From JBGTFE01 sp041747435 (lineage in GTDB: Bacteria > Acidobacteriota > Blastocatellia > Pyrinomonadales > Pyrinomonadaceae): a stretch of 64,000 bases of DNA. The notes beneath the pieces are model-generated. The model made no database searches. It was not told the DNA's origin and worked only from the letters and a program-made list of their open reading frames with translations. The position numbers and the translations under genes are program-made. Positions within the stretch are counted from its first letter, which is position 1; each line of letters begins with the position of its first letter. This document shows, one piece after another, positions 31,379-38,968 of this stretch. Location of the stretch: the NCBI GenBank assembly GCA_041747435.1, contig JBGTFE010000111.1, positions 3,115 to 67,114 on the forward strand, written 5' to 3'.

Positions 31379-32406
31379 ACAGTTCTTAATATTTCTTTCG
31401 CTTTCTCAAAAACCTCATCCGCTGAAATTCGCGTCATACAGCGATGATCGATCGGGCAGTCGCGCAACATACACGGCGAACATTCGACCGTTTTTCTGAT
31501 AATTTCCGAGCCTATGGGGCGCGTCGTTTTCTCGTTGGTCGGACCGAAAATAACGATCGTTTTTGTTCCTACAGCAGGCGCGATGTGCGCCAAACCCATA
31601 TCGTTTGCGACGAAAAGATCGACTTCGCTCAAAATGGCGGCGGCTTCCGCGAGATCGGTTTTGCCGGTTAATATGATCGGCGTTTTTTCCGATCGTTCAA
31701 AAACGTCGTTTGAGACATCCAATTCTTCCGTTGTTCCAACCAAAATAACATTCGCGTTTAGTTCTTTTTGCAGTTTGTCGTTTAGCGCGGCGTAGCTCGC
31801 CGCTTGCCAGCGCTTTGCGCGCGAATTTGTCGAACCGACGCCGAGCGCGACAATTGTTTTCGACAAATCGACGCCATTTTTTTTCAGTGTCCTTCTCGCT
31901 TCGTCTCTTCGCTCGCCGGAAATCGTTAAATCGACATTCGGGGCGGCGTCCAAAACCGTCTGCGATCCGAAAAATTCCTTTTCGATCTCGGCGACTAGAT
32001 TCAAATAATAATAAACTTCATGTTTTTGGTCTTTCCATGAAGGAATCTCGATCGGATCTGTCAGCAAAAAGCTTCTACCGTCTTTCGCGTATCCGAATCG
32101 TTTCGGAATCCGCGCCATCTTCGCCGTCAGTGCCGATTCAAATGAATTCGGAAATAACACAGCGAGGTCGAATTCTTTTTCTCTAAGAACCTTGCTTTGT
32201 TCAATAACGGTTTTGAACCTTGATCTGCCGGCGTCGAACGCCAGAATTTCGTCGATAAAATCGGCGTCGCGAAAAATTTCTTCCGCCCACGAACGCGTGT
32301 GAAGCGAAATCCGCGCGTCCGGAAAAATGAGCCGAAGCGCTCGAAGCGCCGGAATCGACATCACTGCATCTCCGATCCAATTTGTTCCGCGAACGAGTAT
32401 TTTCAT
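31375..32406 (-). CDS. waaF: Lipopolysaccharide heptosyltransferase II
   Basis: A 343-residue GT9-family transferase: MKILVRGTNWIGDAVMSIPALRALRLIFPDARI at the start, VALGVGSTNSRAKRWQAASYAAL in the middle, and the donor-binding end LFVANDMGLAHIAPAVGTKTIVIFGPTNEKTTRPIG followed by the Cys cluster CSPCMLRDCPIDHRC typical of WaaF. It adds the second heptose to the LPS inner core at the inner face of the membrane. It is coupled to gmhB. A clover-leaf repeat lies upstream, separating it from the epimerase gene. Confidence 0.93.
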   Translation of the reverse strand: MKILVRGTNWIGDAVMSIPALRALRLIFPDARISLHTRSWAEEIFRDADFIDEILAFDAGRSRFKTVIEQSKVLREKEFDLAVLFPNSFESALTAKMARIPKRFGYAKDGRSFLLTDPIEIPSWKDQKHEVYYYLNLVAEIEKEFFGSQTVLDAAPNVDLTISGERRDEARRTLKKNGVDLSKTIVALGVGSTNSRAKRWQAASYAALNDKLQKELNANVILVGTTEELDVSNDVFERSEKTPIILTGKTDLAEAAAILSEVDLFVANDMGLAHIAPAVGTKTIVIFGPTNEKTTRPIGSEIIRKTVECSPCMLRDCPIDHRCMTRISADEVFEKAKEILRTV

Positions 32407-32419
32407 TTTTTAACAACAC

Positions 32420-32549
32420 TTGTAGGGGCAGGTCTTGTGCCTGCCCAAAGCGTCTGCAAGACGCTCATTTTTATAAAAATTCAAGATTAAATTTTATTAA
32501 ACGACTGTTCGCTTCGCTCATTGGGCAGGCACAAGACCTGCCCCTACAA
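32420..32549. repeat. Intergenic clover-leaf repeat with 29-bp perfect arms
   Basis: Arm 32420-32448 (TTGTAGGGGCAGGTCTTGTG...) is the exact complement of 32521-32549. Inside is a hairpin AGCGTC/GACGCT (32449-32465). Its sequence differs from the GAACGC-type repeats elsewhere in the window, so it is a second family. Confidence 0.9.
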
Positions 32550-32554
32550 TTTAA

Positions 32555-33397
32555 TTAAAATAATCTTTTCAAGCCTTCATTCAAACCAGTCTCCGGTTTC
32601 CAGCCTAATTCTTTTGTCACCAAACTCAGATCAGAAACATAATTCTTCGGAGTCGGCGCGGGCAATGGATTGTCCTCGTCGATCACCGCCTGAAAACCCG
32701 AAACTTCTTCCATTTTTGAGACCAACTCGCGCAGCGTGAGCGCGTTTTCGCGACCGCCGCCGAGATTGTAAAGTCCGTGTCGGATTATTGAATCGAGAAA
32801 ACTTTCGCATGCGCGCGCAACATCTTCGACGGCAAGAAAGTCGCGTTTTGGTGTGCCGTTCGCCGGAAGCCGCAAGCGCTCGCCTTTGTTGATCGCATCG
32901 GCATAATGCGTCACAAAATTCGGTGTGTTTCCTTCAGTATTCGGAGCGTAAACGGTCGATAAGCGAAAAATACACGAACGAAAATTGTTCTGGTTCGCGT
33001 AAAATTCGACATATCTTTCAGCGATAAGCTTTGACCATTCGAGCGCTGTTTGCCCGCCGTAGAGCGTTTCGCAATTTTCGGCAACTTCTTTTTGATTATC
33101 GGCAAATCTCCCGTAAACGTCTTTTGTCGAGGCGAAAATAAAGGCAGAATTTTCCTTCATTGAGCGCAAAAGATTTATCGTTCCTTCCACGTTCGTTAAA
33201 AAAACCGCCTCGGCGGCGTCCGGCGATTTGTCCAGGTGAGCTGCGAGATGAATTACGACGTCGTAATCCGCAACGATCTGCGCGTCCTGCAAATTCAACA
33301 GATCGAGATTTGAACGCCGCGAAAAGTCGTCGGCGTCAAAATATTTCCGAATATGTGTTCCAAGAAAACCGCTGCCGCCGGTTACCAGAATTTTCAT
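32555..33397 (-). CDS. NAD-dependent epimerase/dehydratase family protein
   Basis: A 280-residue extended SDR: MKILVTGGSGFLGTHI is the NAD-binding GGxGFxG, DVVIHLAAHLDKSPD and FIFASTKDVYG follow the family, and the C-terminal block NLGGGRENALTLRELV is the sugar-nucleotide epimerase pattern. The usual YxxxK reads LEWSK in GGQTALEWSKLIAERY, so the catalytic Tyr position holds Leu; a shifted Tyr (LYGGQT) is nearby. It may therefore act poorly or use another residue. Its position upstream of waaF and gmhB suggests cell-surface sugar metabolism. Confidence 0.85.
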   Translation of the reverse strand: MKILVTGGSGFLGTHIRKYFDADDFSRRSNLDLLNLQDAQIVADYDVVIHLAAHLDKSPDAAEAVFLTNVEGTINLLRSMKENSAFIFASTKDVYGRFADNQKEVAENCETLYGGQTALEWSKLIAERYVEFYANQNNFRSCIFRLSTVYAPNTEGNTPNFVTHYADAINKGERLRLPANGTPKRDFLAVEDVARACESFLDSIIRHGLYNLGGGRENALTLRELVSKMEEVSGFQAVIDEDNPLPAPTPKNYVSDLSLVTKELGWKPETGLNEGLKRLF

Positions 33398-33483
33398 ATT
33401 TTGATATTAGCGCAAGCCTCCAAAAAATTCTTTATTCCTAAACAAAACTAGACACACGCAAGCGAAAACCTATAAGATTTTAG

Positions 33484-36333
33484 ATGGCAACCGCCGAAAT
33501 CGAAATTCTCACTAACCAAAAGCAGCAATCCAAAATGCCGGACGAAAGCCAATTTAGAAGAAATACAAAGTATATTCCGAATAGACTTCGGCAAAAACCG
33601 GTGCGAGTGACATCCTTCAAGGCGCCGCCGCCGAGTCGTTTTCGGCGGATTCTGCACGCTGTTTTTAATCTTTACACTGTGTCGATCGCTACATTTCTGC
33701 TGCTCGGCGTACTCTTGACGCTCACATATTTTTGGTTTGAATACTCCGACCGTATCGATCTGCTTCTTCGCGGCGAAGTTTTTACTCGCTCGGCAGGGAT
33801 TTATTCTGCGCCAAAAACGCTGAAAGTAAACGAAGCGATCACCCGCGACGGATTGATTCAATATTTAAAATCAGCGGGCTATATCGAAAAAAATCAGCAA
33901 GCCGATCCTGCGCGCAGTCGCTATTTGATCAAGGAAAACGGCATCGAAATCGAGCCGGGAAACACGGCGCTGCTCGACGGCAACAAGATCTTTCCCGCGC
34001 TGACCGTAAATTTTACAAAAGACGGAAAAGCGGTCGAATCGATCAGCGAAACCGAATCTAAAAAGGAAATTGAGAAGGCACAGATCGAGCCAAAGCTTCT
34101 GAGTTCGATCGCGGCTGAAGGCGACGGTCGTAGAAAAACGATTTCGTTTGCCGATCTTCCGAAACATCTCGTTAAAGCCATCACAGTCACCGAAGACCGC
34201 GCGTTTTTTGAACATTACGGCGTTAATTTTCGGGGAATTGCGCGTGCTGCATGGCGTCGCTACGAAAAGGAAGGCGATGATTCGCCGCTTGCAAATCAGG
34301 GCGGATCTTCTATAACGCAGCAGCTCGTAAAAAATCTGTGGCTTAACCGCGAGCAAACGCTTTCGCGCAAGGTTAAGGAAGCGTATATGTCGATAATCCT
34401 CGAAACTCGCCTGACGAAAGAGGAAATTTTTACGCTTTACGCAAACCAAATTTATCTCGGACAGCAAGCCGGCGTTTCGATCTACGGCGTCGGCGAGGCG
34501 TCAAACGTCTATTTCGGCAAGGACGTTTCACAGCTTACTTTGCCCGAAGCCGCTTTTCTCGCCGGAATTATTCGCAGCCCGAATCGTTACAATCCGTTCA
34601 AAAATCTCGAAAAGGTCACCGAAAGACGCAATCAAATTTTAGATTCGATGCGCGAGGCGAACGAAATTTCGTTTGAAGAATCAGCCGCGGCGAAAAACAC
34701 AAAGCTCGCATTGCACCAAATTGCGAGCGGAAAAGATCTTCAGGGAATGCCGTATTTTTCGCAATACGCGGTCGAAGAATTGCCCAAGATCGTCAGCGAT
34801 CCAGACGCGCTTCAGCATCTGCGCGTTTATACAACGATCGATCCCGATCTTCAGCGCATCGCCTATGAGATCGTAAATAAAAGACTGGAAAAACTTGATG
34901 GTTATTTCAAAAAGAAGGACAAAGGAGTTTTGAATGCGGCATTGGTAGCCATCCGTCCGAAAACGGGCGAGATCGTCGCGATGGTCGGCGGGCGCGATTA
35001 TCTTGAAAACCAGTTTAACCGCGCGACCGATGCGCAACGCCAGCCCGGTTCGGTCTTTAAGCCATTTGTTTACGCCGCCGCGATAAATTCCGCCTACGAT
35101 TCGAATTCGCGTGTTTTCACCGCGGCAACTATTTTTAAGGACGAGAAAAAGATCTTTACATACGGCACCGAAACGTATTCGCCGAACAATTACGGTGACA
35201 CATTTTCAAATCAAGAATTAACGCTGCGCGATGCGCTCGTGAAAAGTAAAAATGTCATAACCGTCGATCTTGGCATGGAACTGAACATCGGGCGCGTTAT
35301 GAATCTTGCGAACAAAGCAGGCTTGCCGAAGGTCGAAAAAGCGTATCCGTCGATGGCGCTTGGAACTGCAGAAGCCACGCCCTTGCAAATGGCGACGGGC
35401 TACACGATGTTTGCAAATCTGGGTGAAAAAGCGTCGCCGATCGCGATCAATCGCGTCACAAATGGCGAAGGAACGACCGTCGCGCTGCCGCAGACCGAAA
35501 AGAAAACTGTTCTGCGCCCTGACGTCGCATACATTATGAACGACATAATGAAGGACGTGATCAATCGCGGAACCGCGGCGGAAGCAAAAGCTTGGGGATT
35601 TGCTAACTCGAACGGCAGGGCATTTGCCGGAAAAACCGGAACTTCGCGCGACGGCTGGTTTGCCGGATTTACGCCGGAACTCGTTTGCGTCGTTTATGTC
35701 GGCTTTGACAATGGCGACGATCTGGGAATGAAAGGTTCGGATTCGGCAATGCCGATCTGGGCTGATTTTATGAAGGAAGCGCTCGCCTCGCATCCCGAAT
35801 GGAACGGCGATTGGACAATGCCGGATTCGGTTCGAAAGGCGGAGATCGACACGCGCAGCGGCAAGTTGATCCGTGAATTGAACAGCGACGAAGCCGATTC
35901 GGTCAAGGCGCAGCAGGACGCGATCAAAAAAAATTCAAATACAAATACCCAAGAGCAGCCGAGTATTCCGAAAGAAATTTATCTAACGAATGTGCCGGTA
36001 GAATTTCGGCGCGTTGAGTTCTTTGTCGCCGGAACCGTTCCCAACAAATCACTCTTACCGGTTGGTGAAGATCTCGACGGCGATCTTAACGAAAATCCGC
36101 GCGTCACGCCCACACCTTTTACAACGTGGCAGGAAGAACAGCAAAATCAAAACGGCAATCCGAGTTCGCGCCTCCGAGATGCCGCGCCCGCCGAACTCGA
36201 ACAAAAAGTTACTGTGATGATATGCCCGCTGACCGGAATGCGCGCCACGCGAAACTGTCCGCAAAAGGAGACAAGAACTTTTGATGATGACAAGGTTCCA
36301 AAGGAATTCTGCACATTCCACGTCGGGAAGTAA
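33484..36333 (+). CDS. Class A penicillin-binding protein (PBP1-type)
   Basis: A 949-residue bifunctional peptidoglycan synthase. There is a cytoplasmic N-terminus, a membrane helix (about 63-85), a UB2H-like region, the GT51 glycosyltransferase (catalytic Glu in VTEDRAFFEHYG near 237; GGSSITQQLVKN) and a transpeptidase with SxxK in PGSVFKPF (about 521), SKN in VKSKNVITVD and KTGTS (about 716). The C-terminal tail has a Pro/Asn/Gln-rich linker and a Cys-containing end (CPLTGMRATRNCPQK). It polymerises and crosslinks murein in the periplasm. It stands as a single gene, divergent from the epimerase. Confidence 0.95.
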   Translation: MATAEIEILTNQKQQSKMPDESQFRRNTKYIPNRLRQKPVRVTSFKAPPPSRFRRILHAVFNLYTVSIATFLLLGVLLTLTYFWFEYSDRIDLLLRGEVFTRSAGIYSAPKTLKVNEAITRDGLIQYLKSAGYIEKNQQADPARSRYLIKENGIEIEPGNTALLDGNKIFPALTVNFTKDGKAVESISETESKKEIEKAQIEPKLLSSIAAEGDGRRKTISFADLPKHLVKAITVTEDRAFFEHYGVNFRGIARAAWRRYEKEGDDSPLANQGGSSITQQLVKNLWLNREQTLSRKVKEAYMSIILETRLTKEEIFTLYANQIYLGQQAGVSIYGVGEASNVYFGKDVSQLTLPEAAFLAGIIRSPNRYNPFKNLEKVTERRNQILDSMREANEISFEESAAAKNTKLALHQIASGKDLQGMPYFSQYAVEELPKIVSDPDALQHLRVYTTIDPDLQRIAYEIVNKRLEKLDGYFKKKDKGVLNAALVAIRPKTGEIVAMVGGRDYLENQFNRATDAQRQPGSVFKPFVYAAAINSAYDSNSRVFTAATIFKDEKKIFTYGTETYSPNNYGDTFSNQELTLRDALVKSKNVITVDLGMELNIGRVMNLANKAGLPKVEKAYPSMALGTAEATPLQMATGYTMFANLGEKASPIAINRVTNGEGTTVALPQTEKKTVLRPDVAYIMNDIMKDVINRGTAAEAKAWGFANSNGRAFAGKTGTSRDGWFAGFTPELVCVVYVGFDNGDDLGMKGSDSAMPIWADFMKEALASHPEWNGDWTMPDSVRKAEIDTRSGKLIRELNSDEADSVKAQQDAIKKNSNTNTQEQPSIPKEIYLTNVPVEFRRVEFFVAGTVPNKSLLPVGEDLDGDLNENPRVTPTPFTTWQEEQQNQNGNPSSRLRDAAPAELEQKVTVMICPLTGMRATRNCPQKETRTFDDDKVPKEFCTFHVGK

Positions 36334-36574
36334 ATCAGCGCGTTTTTATACTCTGTCGTTTCTGTGAGGCGGCTTGCAGCGCCTTTCGTACAGATATTTC
36401 TTGACTCATCACTCGACGCGATTCGCCGGAAGAAAGTGCGCAGTCTTCGCTGCCGGTGATCCAACTCCATGCCCTCGGACAAAATATAGTTTTGAAAGCC
36501 TTTATTTCTCTTACTAATTATTGGACAAATAACATATAATTATTATGATTAAACTCCAGCTAACACTAATAAAA

Positions 36575-37399
36575 ATGCGTGAAAACATTATTTTTCGCAA
36601 CAATATTAAAATTGCGGGTAAAGGCGCGACCCCGATGCTCTTCGCACATGGTTTCGGCTGCGATCAGAATATGTGGCGTTTCGTCGCGCTGGCATTTGAG
36701 CAGGAGTATCAAACTATTTTATTTGATTTCGTCGGATCGGGGAAATCCGACTTAGCGGCTTATAAACCCCGCAGATATGCCGATTTGAAGGGCTACGCGC
36801 GGGATGTAACTGAAATTTGCGCCGCGCTGGAATTAAAGGATGTGGTTTTTGTCGGACATTCGGTCAGCAGTATAATCGGCATATTGGCTTCGATTAAACG
36901 ACCGGAGCTTTTTAAAAGCTTGATTTTGGTCGGACCTTCGCCTTGCTATATCAATGATCCGCCGGATTACATAGGCGGGTTTGAGCGCGCTGATATCGAG
37001 GGTCTATTGGATATGATGGACAAAAATTTTATCGGCTGGGCTAATTATCTTGCTCCTGTAATTATGAAAAATTCGGATCAGCCGCAGCTAAGCCGGGAAT
37101 TGGAAGAAAGTTTTTGTTCGACCGATCCCGTTATCGCCCGCCGCTTTGCCGAAGCTACATTTTTCTCGGACAACCGTCGCGATCTGACGAATGTTCAAAC
37201 ACCCTCGCTGATCATTCAAGTTTTGGATGATGTGATCGCTCCGGTATCGGTTGGCGAGTATTTACATCAAAACTTAAAAAACAGCACATTACGAATGCTC
37301 GATGCCAGCGGACATTGCCCTCATTTGAGTCACCCGCAAGACACGATCGAAATCATTAAAGAATATTTGCAAAACATCGAAATAAAATTTAATGGATAA
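36575..37399 (+). CDS. rsbQ: RsbQ-like alpha/beta hydrolase
   Basis: With the start at 36575 (MRENIIFRNNIKIAGKG) the 274-residue product places the catalytic triad at Ser96 (FVGHSVSS), Asp219 (VLDDVIAP) and His247 (SGHCPH), as in Bacillus RsbQ; an ATG ten codons upstream is less likely. MLFAHGFGCDQNMWRFV and LFDFVGSGKSDL are also RsbQ-type. RsbQ supplies a small hydrophobic ligand or signal to the PAS domain of RsbP, and plant KAI2/D14 receptors share this fold. Here the gene overlaps a PAS histidine kinase by eight bases, so it probably feeds that kinase. Confidence 0.9.
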   Translation: MRENIIFRNNIKIAGKGATPMLFAHGFGCDQNMWRFVALAFEQEYQTILFDFVGSGKSDLAAYKPRRYADLKGYARDVTEICAALELKDVVFVGHSVSSIIGILASIKRPELFKSLILVGPSPCYINDPPDYIGGFERADIEGLLDMMDKNFIGWANYLAPVIMKNSDQPQLSRELEESFCSTDPVIARRFAEATFFSDNRRDLTNVQTPSLIIQVLDDVIAPVSVGEYLHQNLKNSTLRMLDASGHCPHLSHPQDTIEIIKEYLQNIEIKFNG

Positions 37400-38513
37400 T
37401 TTATTGGACAATGCGCCCTGTGGTTTTCTGGTGTTTGCCGATAACGGTAAAATCACCGAAATTAATACGACGCTATTGGAATTGCTCGGCTATGAATATA
37501 ATGAATTATATTCCCAGCATATCGAGAAAATACTTTCCGTAGCGGGAAGAATTTTCTATCAGACCCATTTTTTTCCGCTGCTGAAAATACAGAATCGGGT
37601 TGATGAAGTTTATTTATCGGTACGTTCTCGCTCGGGACGGGACATTCCGGTTTTAGTCAACGCGGCTCGCCATCTGCGCGGCGGACAAAACTTTAACGAT
37701 TGTATCCTCGTGGTTGTGAGCCGACGCAATCAATTTGAAGAAGAAATTCTCTTGGCGAAAAAAAAAGCCGAAGCCGCAACCCGTTCCAAAGATGAATATC
37801 TAACGCATGTTTCGCACGAACTACGCACCCTACTTAATGCGATCGTCGGTTGGGCGCAAATGCTGCAAAAAGTAAAAACATCGGATGCGCAAGTTTTTAT
37901 TCACGCTATTGAAGTCATCGTGCAGAATGCCCGAATTCAAACTCAGCTAATCGAAGATATACTCGATTTTTCACGTATCGTTTCAGGTAAACTCAATCTG
38001 GTAGTCGAAGAAATTGATCCTAGGAAAATCATCGAAGCAGCGGTGGACACTGTAATTCCGGCGGCAAGTGCCAAACAGATTACCATTGATATCAAGCTGG
38101 ACTCAGATATAATTATTCCGGCTAATCCAAGGCGTTTGCAGCAGGTAGTCTGGAATTTGCTTTCAAATTCGGTAAAATTTACTCCAGAAGGCGGCAAAAT
38201 AAAAATAAAACTAATGCGCCGCGATTCAGATGTGGAGATCAGCGTCAGTGATACGGGGAAAGGCATTTCGGCAGATTTTATACCGTATATTTTTGAGCGT
38301 TTTCAACAAGAAGAAAGTTTGCCGGGCGACCGCGCTAGCGGGCTGGGGCTGGGGCTGGCAATCACGCAACAAATTGTCGAACTTCACCGGGGGATAATTC
38401 GGGCAGAAAGTCGGGGCGAAAACTTGGGAGCGACGTTTACGGTAACTCTGCCTACCGCCGCAGCTCGAGATATTAATCAGAAATCCAACGCGGCACCGAG
38501 GCGCAGGAAGTGA
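37392..38513 (+). CDS. Soluble PAS-domain hybrid-type histidine kinase
   Basis: A 373-residue protein: PAS (1-110, NAPCGFLVFADNGKITEINTTLLELLGYEYNEL), a helix (KKKAEAATRSKDEYL), HisKA with SHELRTLLNAIVGWAQML (phospho-His about 142), and HATPase with N box NLLSNSVKFTP, G1 SDTGKGIS and G2 SGLGLGLAITQQ. No membrane segment and no receiver domain. It overlaps the RsbQ-like gene (ATGG of 37392 lies inside its last codons), so the two are made together. The PAS domain presumably receives the RsbQ product. No response regulator is adjacent, so the output is unknown. Confidence 0.9.
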   Translation: MDNLLDNAPCGFLVFADNGKITEINTTLLELLGYEYNELYSQHIEKILSVAGRIFYQTHFFPLLKIQNRVDEVYLSVRSRSGRDIPVLVNAARHLRGGQNFNDCILVVVSRRNQFEEEILLAKKKAEAATRSKDEYLTHVSHELRTLLNAIVGWAQMLQKVKTSDAQVFIHAIEVIVQNARIQTQLIEDILDFSRIVSGKLNLVVEEIDPRKIIEAAVDTVIPAASAKQITIDIKLDSDIIIPANPRRLQQVVWNLLSNSVKFTPEGGKIKIKLMRRDSDVEISVSDTGKGISADFIPYIFERFQQEESLPGDRASGLGLGLAITQQIVELHRGIIRAESRGENLGATFTVTLPTAAARDINQKSNAAPRRRK

Positions 38514-38600
38514 AAAAAGAAACGGAAAAATCTCGATTGAAAATGCGGCGATCCTTTTCATTATTTTTACTCTCAATTGCGCCAAGTCGAGACAAGTTGA

Positions 38601-38801
38601 TTATCCGCGGAACCTCGAGACAAATGAAAAAAGCAGCGAGCCGAGAATTACGCCGCCGGCGCCGGCGAGCGCTCCGTAAAGCGCGCCGGTCTGTCCCAGA
38701 ATAAATCTCATTCCGAGCAGCGAGGCGGCAACACCGACCGCGATACAAGCAAAACGCAGCGCCCGCGTATCTTTTTGTTCCTGTTTCTGCTCTTCAGACA
38801 T
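38601..38801 (-). CDS. Small two-helix membrane protein
   Basis: The ATG at 38801 (MSEEQKQEQKDTRALRF) starts a 66-residue protein: a charged N-terminus, then two hydrophobic helices (RFACIAVGVAASLLGMRFILG and GALYGALAGAGGVILGSLLFSFVSRF). The longer open frame upstream is repeat DNA. Small proteins of this kind are common and of unknown function. It sits between the PAS kinase (convergent) and the prolyl oligopeptidase gene. Confidence 0.6.
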   Translation of the reverse strand: MSEEQKQEQKDTRALRFACIAVGVAASLLGMRFILGQTGALYGALAGAGGVILGSLLFSFVSRFRG

Positions 38802-38807
38802 AGTTAG

Positions 38808-38965
38808 GGTTGAACGCTGCGCGTTCATGCGAGGGCGTCCGCGCTCCGTTTTGCGATGCGACCAACCCACGGCGCGGTCGTTAAGCGGTTGATCCTTTTC
38901 CTTTCGTCGGACGTAGTTTTGTTTGAAACGCTGCTCGTTCATACGGACGCGGGCGTCCGCGCACC
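38808..38965. repeat. Intergenic palindromic repeat cluster
   Basis: Contains GAACGC-TGC-GCGTTC (38812-38826), CGAGGGCGTCCGCGCTCC, then a second half with AAACGCTGCTCGTTC and a hairpin CGGACGC-GG-GCGTCCG (38944-38959). Core motifs match the GAACGC/GCGTTC-GCGCTCC repeat family. Confidence 0.7.
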
Positions 38966-38968
38966 ATG

